Shown here: positions 51,108-62,893 of the stretch, one piece after another
How positions within the stretch are numbered: the first letter of the stretch is position 1
Layout: each line of letters begins with the position of its first letter
Assembly: GCA_033980235.1 (NCBI GenBank)
Contig: CM067062.1
Location: 6,748,900 to 6,812,899 of the forward strand
Direction: 5' to 3'
DNA: 64,000 nt
DNA from: Diadema setosum
Lineage: Eukaryota > Echinodermata > Echinoidea > Diadematoida > Diadematidae
Made by a program: the position numbers and the translations under genes
The notes under the pieces: generated by a model
Told to the model about the DNA's origin: nothing
Database searches by the model: none
Seen by the model: only the letters and a program-made list of their open reading frames with translations

Positions 51108-52459
51108 ACTTGTAAAATGTTTACGTGCGTGCGGCCGGCGCTCTCAAGCGCGCACGCTGCATGCATTCATGATCATCGAGGACAGTGTCAGCGCTAGTGG
51201 CCGTAGCGAAGCGTGTCAGTATGTTCAATTTGATGCGAAAATGTTCACTCTTACAAGTTGCTGTCAACTATATCGTCGTAAATCATGGTGAGATAATATC
51301 CACGGTAATGTAGATATTGAGCAAAAAGAAATCTTTATCGTTGCTGGACTACCCATCAATGACTTTAAAAAATGGCTGTGGTGTAGACCTGTATAATGTA
51401 GTCCCGCATACTCTATTTTGTGTAGTGTGCCTCAAACAGTTACTATGCTAAGTCTAGGTCTAACGTTAGTCATCACGTGTTTAGATAATCTTCTTCTACT
51501 TCTTCTTCTGATTAAGTCTGCTTCCTTCAATACCCTGAAGATTCTTGCAGATTGTGCTATTTACATTATAATACAGTTTATTTACAGATATTTACAAGCA
51601 CATAACAAATTTGAAGAAAATAACTAGCCACTGCACTGTGCGTCTGTGGCATGTGTGGTCATGGTGGTCAACCGTGCCGTCAATCCACACAGCCACTGTC
51701 GCTTCGCAGCAGCGGCTGCACGTCTACTCCTTCGCAGATGTTATCTTTCAGCGGTGGGTGTACGTTTCCTCCATGAATATCTTTATTAATCGTGGAAAAC
51801 TAAAATATAAGGAATCCTCGTAATCTATGATAATCATTCAATAATCGGTACCTGGGCTGTGCGCATTTTTTTTAATTACGTCAAAAACCCACCGAAATCC
51901 ATCCTTAAAATCAGGTCTGTAAGCGTCCGTATTGCGTCACTCCTCATCTTCTGCGTGTTATTGAATGGCAATCACTCTCCTATAAATTTACTACAATGTA
52001 CTGTAGCTAGTCGGAGCGGAAGTGGATGAGCTAGTTGGAGCGGAGAGTGACGTCAAATCATGAGAGCAGCATGCGCGGAAATACATGTACGTAGAAGACG
52101 ACAAGCTTTACGTAACACACGAAACACATGGGCGTACGTAAAATGCTACCACGGTACCTCGGGTTGAGCGTTCGTGGTAGGCCCTACCAAGTTCGTTGAT
52201 TTTGTGAATCATCGCAAAATCTACTCCGAAAAATTCAACAATAAGGTTTGGATACCAACAAAACACCAAATTCATCTCAACCATCAGCAAAATACGATAT
52301 AGGTGGGTGGTATTACTGTTCAAATCAAACAAAATAAAAGACATTTTTTGTGGTCTTGCCGTCAAAAGCGATGGTCGTTTACAACGTTTAAACACTAGTA
52401 CATGTCAGACTGCTGTGCTTTGCACAGCGCTCTGGTCAGGCTACCGTGCCGTGTGCCTT
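51108..52459. other. Intergenic sequence, no gene recognised
   Basis: Includes CpG-containing stretches near 51125-51215 and 52020-52090. The open frames here resemble no known family. Confidence 0.55.
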
Positions 52460-53780
52460 ATGCACCTGTCAATGTAATGACGCACCCCACTACCCCCGGA
52501 CATGGGTGCGTCATGGTCATTTTTTGACTGACCACAAGGGGTTTTTGACGGACACCACAGTCACTTTTTTGACGGACAAAACGCTGCAAGTGACGAACAC
52601 CACTGTCACTTTTTTGACGGACAACATGCTGAAAGTGATGCACACCTTTTTTGACGGACATCCTCGGTACATTTGACGCACCCCCGAAAATACTGAAACG
52701 ATTTTTGCATACGTTTTATTCAAGCAATTTCATTTTCTTTTGGTTCGTAAACATAATTTGTAAAAGTTTCGGCAAGTTTCCCTTACCCTAACCCTGTAAG
52801 CACCATACCGTCATTCACCGTACATCACGCTGCTGCATGCTACAATATTCCGTACATGATATAGTATGTATTCTGTGCATGCAATCCATACATGACAATC
52901 ACACGTGTGCAGATGCGCTATGTGTGCGCGGCCATTGCTAGTCCGGTGGATGCATACTGCTGCAGCGCAGGTACACACCACGCCATTCCCGCGAGTATAC
53001 ACAGCCCAGTCGCTGTACGTGGAGATTCACACAGCATACTAACAGCGTCGCGCGTCTCGTCGGGCTAATCCCGCGAGCAGAAAATGGCATGCGGCAGGCA
53101 GTTTCTTCTGCTGCTGCTTCTTTTACTGTCAAAAATTTGCCTTTGTCACCACAGAACATTATTTAGACGCACATTGTATTGGAATATTTAAAACGAACTT
53201 TCTTCGATAGCAATGTGTGTTGGTGTTGCATCGCAATATGCAATAGGAACTAAGTGTTCGACAGTAAGGTTGAAATTGTTACATCGCTAAACAGTCCCTG
53301 GTTTGAGATTGAGCATGCGTGATTTCATGGGTTTGTTGGATAGAAAATGTGAGGAGAAAGGGTGGCTTTTAAATTATTTGCTTGCCAGATTCTGGCAAGC
53401 ATTTTTGCCTCTTATTCCAAAAACGTTTCCCGACTTTGATTTTCACTTGCCGCGGGAAAACACTCACTGTAATTTCACTCGCGGTACGGGTACTGGTAGC
53501 GTGCAAAAATGCGTGCAGCTTTCCATAGCCAAGTGACGCACCCCTCGGTTCAGAATAATGCGTGTTATTTTCCATAGCCAAGTGACGTACCATGACGCAC
53601 CCCTCGGTCAAAAATTTGACTGACAATGATGGGATTTTGACGCACCCCTCGGTCAAAAATTTGATGGACAAAGCTTGTAAAATGATGAACACCTGGGTCA
53701 CAAATTTGACGGACCAAACGAGGAAATGACGCACCCATGTCCGGGGGTAGTGGGGTGAGTCATTACATTGACAAGTGCAT
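52460..53780. mobile_element. 1.32-kb TIR element with GACGCACCCC motifs
   Basis: Ends are inverted over about 50 bp: ATGCACCTGTCAATGTAATG then ACCCCACTACCCCCGGACAT at 52460-52510, answered by ATGTCCGGGGGTAGTGGGGT then CATTACATTGACAAGTGCAT, ending at 53780. Sub-terminal TTTTTTGACGGACA and ATGACGCACCCCTCGGT repeats occur several times on each side. The middle has no transposase-like frame, so it is non-autonomous. Confidence 0.88.
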
Positions 53781-53960
53781 TTTTAAAAGTTAAATAAAAC
53801 ATTAGTCGGTTACAGAATGATCCCACAGACAGTGGCGCTGAAACAATTTCTGACAACAGGGAATTCCAGCTCCTTACAGTTCTTGGAAAGAACGAATGGC
53901 GATGCGATTCAGTTCTCGAGTATGGCACCTGATAACCGCACCAGCGACCCCATGGCCCAA
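53781..53960 (-). pseudogene. LINE reverse transcriptase C-terminal remnant
   Basis: Minus-strand frame VPYSRTESHRHSFFPRTVRS then WNSLLSEIVSAP is the typical C-terminal tail of non-LTR retrotransposon ORF2 (an FFPRT(I/V)xxWNxLP pattern followed by an AP-F module). Only about 50 residues can be read and the upstream frame appears broken, so it is a fossil. It stops at the edge of the TIR element. Confidence 0.65.
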
Positions 53961-54933
53961 CCCGTACGTACCGAGTAGGGGTCGCATGGCAGCCCTATAC
54001 CTATGGCTATCGAAGAACCGCCTGATATCAGTCCGGGAAACCCACTCATGAGGCCTGCTCCCCCGTACGAGCACTCTGCCTCACGAGGCCTGCGGAGAGC
54101 CTCATGACGCCCCCGGGGAGAGAGACTCATGAAGCTCCCTGTTCACTTTTTATTCATCTCACATCTGACATATAAATTGTGGCAACTTTGCACGGGGATT
54201 TTTTTGTTACACACACATGTCCACTACCCATGATGAAAAGAAGAAAAAATTCTGTCTTTTTTTTTTTTTTACAACAATCGAGTTTTAATCAGCCAATGCA
54301 CAGCGACCCATCGAAACATGGGCGCCAGGGGGTTCGCTCAATGCAAGGCTGCCGCACCTAGCGGCCTGATCATGATCCAACTAAATATTTTCAGTGTTTT
54401 TTTCTGCGGCTCTCACTTCTCCGCGCATGAATCAGCCTGGTGAAGCTGAAGTCTGACATCTTTTTACAAAAATTCGTAGAGAAAAATAAAATCAGTACTA
54501 ACCTGATCTTGTGCATATATTCCAAATTACTATTCCACACTGATAGAGTAGGTGGGTACTCCAGTTTGTTAGCAAACTAATCACTTTGTAGGTACGACAG
54601 GTTCACTTTCTTCGTCAATTCCGCATGCACCGGAGGATACTGTATCCTCCAGTGCTTGCACAAGCTCGCTCTGAAAATCTCACAGTTTGCGCGCTGTCTG
54701 TATGTGCTGGATGCGTGATGTGATGTGACGTCGCGTCGCGGGATGATTCCAGAAAAAGTGCCCAGTGGCATGATACCACTACCAGTAGTGTTTGGAAATA
54801 TGTAGAATTCTTGCTGTGGATAAGCGTTTTTTTCAGGAGGTGAATAGCTGACTTGAGATATCTTTAATTCTGCTTGGATAGAGATAGTGTCACAAAGGTG
54901 AATTCATATTTTCCATTACCTGGTATGCAATCT
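53961..54933. other. Sequence between LINE remnant and the MRPL16-upstream element
   Basis: Moderate GC near 53961-54130, possibly further LINE sequence too decayed to read. No gene recognised. Confidence 0.5.
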
Positions 54934-55912
54934 AGCTGCAGTCACACTGGCAAAGATGGAGAAGTTTAAGATCGCAATCTTTAAAGGACAAGTTCACCAC
55001 ATGTGGATTGAGTGAATGCAGCACTATTACTAGAACATACACGTATCAGCGAGAGTTTGAGGAAAATCGGACAATCCGTTCAAAAGTTATGAATTTTTGA
55101 AGTTTCTGCTCAGTCGCGGCTGGATGAGGAGACTACTATAGCTTGTGATGTCACATGTGTACAACAATATAAAGAAAAAATAAAGAAAATTCAACATATT
55201 TCCACTTTTCTCGCATAACGAAAGAACACTCGACTTCTCTCTTTCAAAAGGCAGGGGGAATAATATTTCCCTTAAGATACATCAGTAACAAGTCGAAGAA
55301 ATATGCACTTTATTAAAAAGAGTGAAGTTTTGCGACATTCTCTTTTTATTTTCCTTATCGTTGGACGCATGTGACATCATACACTGTAGTTGTCTTCTCA
55401 TCCAGCAGTGACTGCACAGATACATGTACTTTAAAAATTCAAAACTTAGGAATGGATTGTTGGATTTCCCCCAAACTTTCACTGATGTGTTCTATTAATA
55501 TTGTTGCATTCACTCAATCCACATGTATATTAAGGTGGACTTGTCCTTGAAGATCTCAAGTTTTGCTAGTGTGACCACAAACTTCTTGCCAAACTACCAA
55601 CTCAACTGGGGTTATTTCCCCCCCCCCCCCCCGAAACTGAAACTACATGAAGTTTGTCATGTGACCAGTCCATCACCTGTTTGCGGGCGGTGTCTCCAAA
55701 GTGTGCTGTCATTGTGATGTATAGGTGTGCATTGTTACGTCACAGTCACTAGCCATCAGACTGTATACTCTTTCTTGCGCACGTGCACTAGTGACCCAAC
55801 CTTATCGACCCAAAGATTGAAAAGTTTGGCTGACAGTGTGAACGGGCGACAAAAGATCACGAAGACTTCGCGATCTTAAACTTCAGGATCTTTTGCCATT
55901 CTGACTGCAGCT
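54934..55912. mobile_element. AGCTGCAGTC-ended element interrupted by a MITE
   Basis: The left end AGCTGCAGTCACACTGGCAA then GAAGTTTAAGATCGC is answered by GCGATCTTAAACTTC...TTTTGCCATTCTGACTGCAG at 55871-55910. It is split by the TTAA-ended MITE at 54981-55550. It ends about 28 bp before the tentative MRPL16 start codon. Confidence 0.75.
54981..55550. mobile_element. TTAAAGGACAAGTTCACC MITE (570 bp), nested
   Basis: Starts TTAAAGGACAAGTTCACC followed by CACATGTGGATTGAGTGAAT and ends with the inverse (ATTCACTCAATCCACATGTA then GGTGGACTTGTCCTTGA). The right TTAA reads TTGA, a single change. Inserted inside the AGCTGCAGTC-ended element. Confidence 0.87.
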
Positions 55913-55940
55913 TATTTTACGTTCATCAAGCTATCAAACC

Positions 55941-55977
55941 ATGCAGTGCTTGGGCTCCCTATCTGAACACTGCATAG
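55941..55977 (+). CDS. MRPL16: MRPL16 tentative first coding exon
   Basis: ATG in the context AACCATG opens 12 codons ([12 protein letters not shown]) plus one base before a GTAATT donor, and the phase fits the next exon ([11 protein letters not shown]). Such a short exon could match by chance. The sequence just upstream is a transposon end, so the true start may lie further upstream, or translation may begin at the ATG at 56267. Confidence 0.45.
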
Positions 55978-58900
55978 GTAATTCTTACATTGCTAGCTCC
56001 TAGTTGCGAAACTGTTACGCCTCTTATATACCCACGTTCAGCAAACATTCTAGAAAGGATGAAGTTCCCACCCCTTCACTGTATTAGAGTATAGAGATCT
56101 ACAGTGGTATTTGTCATGCAGTTCTTGTGCATACACTGTAATGTTCTAAAAATGTAATTTGCTGTGTATAATATTTCTTTATTTTGTTTCTTTCATTCTC
56201 TCCCCCCCCCCCCCCCTCTGAAATGTAGGGAGGTTTGCACTACCAACAGCTGTACAAGTGGCTACAATGAAAAACTTCCAACCCTTTGATACATTTGATT
56301 GTAAGTATCATATAAAACATACAACCATGTCATATGGTTTATGTTTGTGTAGATGTATGTAGCGTCAACCTTGCTTAAGTCGACCTCGCCTAAGTGGAAA
56401 AATTTCCAAGTCCTCTTCTCTTCATATTCTATCGATTTTAATACCTCGTAAGTCGAATTTTCTCAATGTCATAGCTATTTCTTCAGTTGAAATAGATTTG
56501 ACTTAGGCAAGGTTGAGTGTATCTGTACGGGTACAGTATCTGTGCAGTTGTGTGTAGGTGTCTGGGTATGTATTCATATCAAGGAGAGAAAATATGAAAC
56601 ATCTTTTTCTTCACACAAATCTGTAATGCATTTTTATGTGGCCTGCTGTAGATCAACATACATGTACCAAATGACCTAGGTATGTCATACACATACGTAC
56701 ATTTGCACAGCCAGTCATGGTGTGTTATCCTTGCTTTCTGCATCGTTTAACCCTAATCAGGCTGGGCTTTTTTAGCTATGCTAAAACCGCAAAAAAACTC
56801 AATGCTTTTATGTCCTTTCTGCCTTGTTGCATTCTGATATTGCCTCAGTTGTGTTGGAATTGTACTCATACTAAATTTAAACATATTCATTTTGTCTAGA
56901 TGTTAAAATTCCTGCCAAGCCCAAACTGAAGTTCCTGAACAAAGTGCCAAAGAGAACGCGGTATAAAAAGGTCTTTAAGGGTCTACATGATATTAGAGGC
57001 CCAGCAGAAGTGTCCAACACACTTGTCTTCAAGCAGTATGGCCTCATGGTGAGAAATGTGTGCAGTTTTACATTACAGCTATTTCATATTTGAGATCTGA
57101 TAACTTCAGATGTTATCCAGTTTAATATTCATCTGCTTTCATATTACTATCGTCATGTGATTTAGCCTTCCCCTGGGGAAAGGCTGCTACAATGTACATC
57201 TTGCCATCAAAATGAGAAACCAGATACAGATACAGATATTTTTATTAGTCTTTCTTCCAACAAAAAAGAATCATTTTCCAGGTGAAAAAATACAAATTAT
57301 ACAAAGTACACTGTATACATAATTCAGACATAAAAATATAACTACAACAATATAACTTCGCAGTCGCACATAATATACAATCCACATAAATTAAAACACA
57401 ATTAAAAAAAATTTTTCACAATCATAATACAGAGTAACCAGGAAGAGAGACTAATAAGAGATAAAAAGACAGAGAGAGAAAGAAATAAGAAAGAGAGTGA
57501 GGGAGAAAGAAAAAAGGGAGACACCCAACTAGAAGTAAAAAGAAAGGAAAAGTCTGATATAGAGAAGAGAAAAAGGACATCATTTATGCACTGCACTGTG
57601 TTTAAATTAAATTACAAGAAAGAAATACATATACAAAGACTGCACTGGGAAAGACACAAAGACAACCTGTCGATAGTGCCCTAGTTAAGGACACAAGCTG
57701 GAATGCAGTGTTCAGGAGTAGCATACCTTCATGTAACTTCATGTAACTTCAGATGCGGAATGTCCCACCAGGTGCAAGCCAGGTAGTGACCATGCCAACC
57801 GAATCATGCAAATTCGTGTAGTTAGCACGATCAACGCCCGGCACACTCCAGGCGAGACAATCTGCATCTACTGAAACAATTTACCATGGTCTTGTGTAAG
57901 TGTGCTTAATGCACGTGAGGTTAAAACAAATCAAGTGGTAAAAATAAATAAATATGACCACACGTCTTCATTATATCAAGTGATACAAGGCGAGAAGTAA
58001 GGGTGAGAGGGGAATGAGGGGGAAAGAAAAGAAGAGGAGAAAGAAAAAAAAAAGAGAGAGAAAGCAAGAAAAAGAAGAAAAGAGAAAGAGAAAAAAAAAT
58101 GCATATGCTGGTAGAGAGACTACATGTACCCTATTGTTTCCCCATAATGCATATATAACAAATTTAAATGGCATCTTATGATACATATAAATCCCTAAAC
58201 ACAATTCATGTATCAAATCAACTATTGAATAAGGCAAAAACAAACAAACAAACATTTGATATGCATGATATGACACAAATGTGCTGTAGGAATTTGGTCA
58301 ACACTGATCAAAATTAATTTTGACCATGATGAAAAATGCAGTTGTAACCTTATTTCCTATTTGACCATATAACCACACACTTTTGCAATACAGGTGTATC
58401 CCAGCAGTAATTACACTTCTATCTAATTTGTAACTCATGGAAAAGTTTCAGGAAAGTATGTCTTTAACTGGATTTTTTTTTTCTTTTTTTAGGTGGGGGG
58501 GGGGGGGGTTATGTGCATTAAAATTTATAATTTCCACATGTGTGTCTACCAATTAATTAAAGCAAAATCTCAAATATATTTTGGTTTGCTTTTTATTGTA
58601 TGGAAATTTTGAGATATGAAATTTAAAGATAGGCTATAAGTTTTGAATGAAAACTATTGGCTAAAAGTTTTGAATGAAAACTATTGGCTAAAAGTTTTAT
58701 ATTAATTCATATGAAAATGTTCCACATATTAACAATTAGGGATTTCAGACTTCGTGGTAGTGCTAGATCCCATGGATACAATTTTGATTAATCTTGTGCT
58801 TTGTACTGCATTAAATGCTACAGGCAACAACAGGGGGCTACATGAAACATGGCCACTTTGAGATGATCCGACTGACCATCAACCGTTTCATTGGAGACAG

Positions 58901-59717
58901 TGACCACATGTTTGCCCGATGGAGGGTCAATTCACCCTTCAAGCCCATCACCAAGAAGGGCCAGGGTCAGCGGATGGGTGGTGGAAAGGGTGAGTGGTCA
59001 GTGGATTGAGAGTAATTTGTGTAGCTTATCACTCTGTAACCACTGGAATTCCATCTGTATACCAAGATTAAAAGAGAGATTACCCCAAAGAGAATCATGT
59101 TGCCATCATGGTCACGTGATTTTGATGTTGCTTGTAATGCCATTACTCTCAAAGGATTCTTTATCATTTGTGCATAAGATGTTGGCAGTCATACACTCTC
59201 ATGAGAGGTATTGTGTTTCCTCTCCTTACAACTCTGCTCAGGATTAGTCAAGAGAGTGGTGCACTCAAATTTATATGTATCCTATAACACACAGGTAGTA
59301 AACTCTTTCATGAAACATAGTAGCAATGATTTACCTGACCTCCGCATTTTCAATTGATATGTACATGAATATGAAATTGTAACATCTATCCCTGTGTTAT
59401 TTCTGTATTTGTCACATTCAGGCAGCGTGCATCACTATGTCACTCCAGTGAAAGCGGGTCGCATCGTCATGGAGCTAGGGGGGCGGATAGAGCTGGAGGA
59501 GGTGTACAACATCCTCTACCAGATCTCCAAGAAGCTCCCCTTCCGCTGCAAAGTGGTCTCACAGGACATCATGGGGGAGATGGCAGAACAATATGGTGTG
59601 AAAAAGGAGGAGAATGCAAATCCATGGACGTTTGAGCGCATTGCCAAGGGGAACTACATGGGCATCTCCAAGTACTTGGGGCCCTATGACTACAAGTGGT
59701 TTGGAGAATACCGGTAG
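55941..59717 (+). CDS. MRPL16: Mitochondrial large ribosomal subunit protein bL16/uL16m
   Basis: MRPL16 is the mitochondrial uL16 protein; it binds 23S-like rRNA near the A site and central protuberance of the 39S subunit. Exons: 55941-55977 (tentative), 56229-56300, 56900-57048, 58824-58989, 59422-59717. All junctions are GT-AG with matching phases, giving 239 residues against about 251 in human. Family motifs: [50 protein letters not shown] (the L16 signature), [34 protein letters not shown] and [13 protein letters not shown] at the C-terminus. It is convergent with GNB1L. Intron 2 contains a TTAACCC-element fragment and intron 3 a LINE-like 3' end. Confidence 0.95.
56229..56300 (+). CDS. 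MRPL16: MRPL16 coding exon 2
   Basis: 72 nt: [20 protein letters not shown] then TFD, after a C-rich polypyrimidine tract and a TAG acceptor; the donor is gtaagt. Equivalent to the end of the targeting region and start of the mature protein (PVPSFEDV in human). Confidence 0.83.
56747..56790. repeat. Fragment of TTAACCCTAA element
   Basis: TTAACCCTAATCAGGCTGGG followed by CTTTTTTAGCTATGCT is the inverted end of the element at 42095-42881 (AGCATAGCCAAAAAAGCCCGG there). In MRPL16 intron 2. Confidence 0.65.
56900..57048 (+). CDS. MRPL16: MRPL16 coding exon 3
   Basis: 149 nt: [20 protein letters not shown], then [12 protein letters not shown] and VFKQYGLM. Matches human IPEKPKLRFIER and LSDIRGP. 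Confidence 0.95.
57222..58110 (-). mobile_element. LINE-like 3' end with (TATCTG)n tail
   Basis: The plus strand shows CAGATACAGATACAGATA, then TTTTTATTAGTC (a minus-strand 3' tail), AT-rich sequence, and purine-rich blocks at 57420-57560 and 58010-58100 that are pyrimidine-rich on the minus strand. The layout resembles 31171-31990. No coding sequence seen. In MRPL16 intron 3. Confidence 0.45.
58476..58509. repeat. T-run/G-run junction
   Basis: A T-rich run interrupted by C, then AGGT and about 13 G residues. Confidence 0.85.
58824..58989 (+). CDS. MRPL16: MRPL16 coding exon 4
   Basis: 166 nt: [45 protein letters not shown]. Carries the ribosomal L16 signature. The donor is gtgagt. Confidence 0.97.
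59422..59717 (+). CDS. MRPL16: MRPL16 coding exon 5 and stop codon
   Basis: 296 nt: [20 protein letters not shown] to [20 protein letters not shown] and [12 protein letters not shown], then TAG at 59715-59717. Clearly GC-richer than the flanking introns. Confidence 0.97.
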
Positions 59718-60496
59718 GGATAGCTCTTCTTCAGTGGGAGTTAGCCTGTGCTTCCTGTTCTCTGTAATTCTGGGAGTGTTCAGCTGCACATGGTTTGGAG
59801 GTCTAAAACCCATGGGGCAAGGAGTGCTGTGAGTGGACGGCATCAGTATAGAGGATGAACAACTTTTGGATGAGTGGATAACCTATTCTTCTATGATTGT
59901 GGTACACTGCTTTTGTGGTGGGAGAGCAAGAGCCCATCTTTCTGCAATCAGACTTTCTTCAACCTGTTTTGTGCCAGGGACTGTAGACAATGCTATGGTG
60001 ATATCTGTGCCAATCAGCACTCCATGCACACAGAGGGCTTATAGTGGAGAAATCCAGACTAAAGTGAATGAAAAATCTTCCTTCACCACTTGGTTGCATG
60101 TTTGCCAGGAAGTGCTTGAAATGTCGGCTCCTACATGTCATTTTTTTTTTTTTTTTCAAATTGAAGTATTTCAGCTACACGTAGCCCCAGTGCATGTGTG
60201 TGTAGAAAGTTATAGCCCAAGGTTGCCATGTCAGTTTAATAGTGAAAATGCAATTCCTTTCTTCATAGCATATCACATTGCTACTGCTACTACTTGTACT
60301 ACCACAGGATAAGAAAAATGATGAAAGCTTCAGGGGGAAAAAATATGTATTGTATTGTATTGTTTTTTTTTTTTTTTTTTTTTGGGGGGGGGGGGGGGTG
60401 CCCGGTGCATTTAATTCTTTCCACTATTCAGTAGTCCCTTTTTATTTTCCCCCCTTTTCTCTCGAACAATATGTTATGTCCCACATTTAAAAATCT

Positions 60497-60551
60497 AATA
60501 AATTTTCAGACGTGAAGAACCACCAAAATAATTATGAGCATTTGAAATAAA
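60497..60551 (+). promoter_or_regulatory. Candidate MRPL16 polyadenylation signals
   Basis: AATAAA at 60497-60502 and again at 60546-60551, the first canonical hexamers found downstream of the MRPL16 stop (about 0.8 kb). Confidence 0.45.
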
Positions 60552-61819
60552 CAGTGTATTGCTTACAACGAATATATAGGTCTTTTCAGACATGTGCATC
60601 TTGTATTCGCATTGAAGCAGTTTTCTGAAATGGAAATTGCTACATACACTTTTGATATGCTGTAGTGTCTGTTCTGTAGAATATTCACCCTTCCAAAAGG
60701 CAAAAGGCACACTAGTATCTTACAAGCATGAACAGGGGATGTCAAGCTACAAATGGCATGCTTTTAAATCAAACTGTAAAAATATTTCATTTGCAAATAG
60801 CAGTTCCTACAGATGGCAAGTGGCAAAGTGAAAGTGTGATTGTGAAATAATGAGTCAAATGAATGAATGCTTATGTTACATATCCCTCTTTACAAAGAAG
60901 CAGGCAATGTGAGGCATAGTGAATGTTAGGTAAAGAGTTCACAGTTTTCCGTCTGAGTCAGCAACAACCTCAAAAGGTCTGTTTGGATAGAGAAAGAAGG
61001 ATGAGAAGGTTTGAAAGGTAATAGAAAAGTGGGAGATGAAAAAAAAATGGAAAGAGAGGAGAAATATTGGAAGGAAGGAGAAGGAGAAAATGAAGGAGGT
61101 AGTCTTTTCTGGAAGTCCTCCAAAGAACTGTTGGTAGATCTGGCAAAGGAGTAGATGAGAAAGGTGGAGAGAAGGTTCTTTCTTAAGAAGTCCAGTATGT
61201 TTTGACACACACACACACACAAACACACACAGGCATACAAGGATCACACACACACATGCATGCACATGCACATCACGTTAAGACGCAGATTTACTGGGTC
61301 ATTTGGGGAAAAAAAAAATTGATGATAATGCACCAAACTTTCATGGAGGCATTCGTTATATCAAATCAGAAATGGGTGGAGTTGGGACAGTTTATGTGTA
61401 TGTATGTGGGAGTGTGTGCATGTTCTTCAATTGTGTGTGTGTGTGTGTGTGTGTGTCTTCAGTTCTCAGAAAAGCATATACAATGCATTTCATTTGATAG
61501 GGTCCAACATTCAATTTGTTCTCTCATTTCAATACGTTGGCTCCAGTCTGTTTTTGCACTCTTCACAAACAATGCCATGCAAATGTGAACAGATGCCACA
61601 CAAAAATGATACCAAATTATTCAGGATAAAACACTCTTTCAAACCACGTATGATAATTGCATGTTCATGGGCTGGACTTTAAATAAATTACCATTTTCTA
61701 AGAGTGAATTTTCTTTTCATTGTAATCATCCTGTAGTACTACCTTGTTTGTTCTCTTTCAAATACACAAACAAGCTTGTAAAATCATCCATACAGTTAGC
61801 TACATGTTATTTGCAGCTG

Positions 61820-61912
61820 TTAACCCATTAAAGACAGATTGATTTTCCTATAAAATGCATTTCCCATTTACCCCAGCCCGAGAATGCTCAGGACTAGTCT
61901 TCAACATGTTAA
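61820..61912. repeat. TTAACCC-type hairpin MITE, diverged copy (93 bp)
   Basis: Starts TTAACCCATTAAAGACAG and ends GACTAGTCTTCAACATGTTAA in its last 21 bases. Conserved CATTTCCCAT and CCCGAGAATGCTC interior. Same family as 15374 and 63394. Confidence 0.7.
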
Positions 61913-62695
61913 AAAAAAAAAGACAAAAACAAAAAAAAGAAAAGACAAACACACACACACACACAGATATTGCACGAGTTTGAATTTTTATAGTATTCTC
62001 ACATACACTGTATGCATAAGGACAAAAAAAACACACACACAGAAGATAGATGATTTCACAGGTGCATCATCTTTGTTTATTTCTATCATATACAATACAT
62101 ATTGTATTTTAGTGGTCTGAACATATATTTCAAACTGTTCACCATTTCATTAACAATTTAGCTTCACAAAGGGAAGCTTTTGCAACCTAACAGCTAGGTT
62201 TGACTTGGACTTTCCTGCATTATCTGTATAAAATGCATGTATACTGGAAATAACTACCTCCTTGGAAACAACACTCGAGGAGTAGATGACATCAAAATTA
62301 CACTTTTTACCTTTAATACATAAACTATAATCTGGGGGAGTGGCCAGTATTGATTCTCATATGAGACATGTTCCAGTAATGCAGTTGTGCTGTGACATAT
62401 TCAGCACAGAGAGATAATTATTCTTTTAATACCAGAAGTTCAGGGGTGGATCAGGGGTGGGATGTGTTATACATCATCACACCAGAATAGTTGAAATATT
62501 GACCAATGGACATTCTCATACATGGCATTACAATTTGACTGTATCTTGGCACCACTTGAAAGCTGTTCATGTGTTCTATGCCAGTACCCATCATTGAAAC
62601 CACAAGTATGCTGCAGGACTAGGCTCCAGCCTACTCCACTTGCTGAACTGACATCATTTGCTCCATCAAAAACTCATCTTTCTTTCACTTTTGCC

Positions 62696-62701
62696 TTTAT
62701 T
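62696..62701 (-). promoter_or_regulatory. Candidate GNB1L polyadenylation signal
   Basis: AATAAA on the minus strand, about 190 nt past the GNB1L stop codon. Confidence 0.45.
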
Positions 62702-62893
62702 GGATATTTGTGCTGATTAATCAACGAGAGTGAATGGAATTTGGTAACTTTTAGCCCCAACAATATCCACAGAACACTTTCACACAGGGACAGCTTTCTT
62801 GCTGTTCTCGCTGTCTTCAGTGTATGTGCTCAATATGCCAACACGATACTGTCATTTCATCCTCCTATGTCTTAGTACTCATTTGAGCTTCCA

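Larger units (their letters stand above)
59718..62893. other. 3' UTRs and intergenic space between convergent MRPL16 and GNB1L
   Basis: No further gene recognised. It contains a T-run/G-run at about 60361-60400, purine-rich sequence at 60990-61110, (CA)n at 61206-61260, (GT)n at 61432-61456 and a hairpin MITE at 61820-61912. The open frame just after the MRPL16 stop (59833-60312) is probably 3' UTR. Confidence 0.6.

Noticed and set aside
53084..53193. Short plus frame with a signal-peptide-like leucine run (MACGRQFLLLLLLLL)
   Set aside because: About 35 codons, inside the 1.3-kb TIR element, with the leucines coming from a CTG/CTT-type simple stretch.
59833..60312. 159-codon frame after MRPL16
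   Set aside because: No recognisable domain, ends in low-complexity sequence, and lies where the MRPL16 3' UTR is expected.
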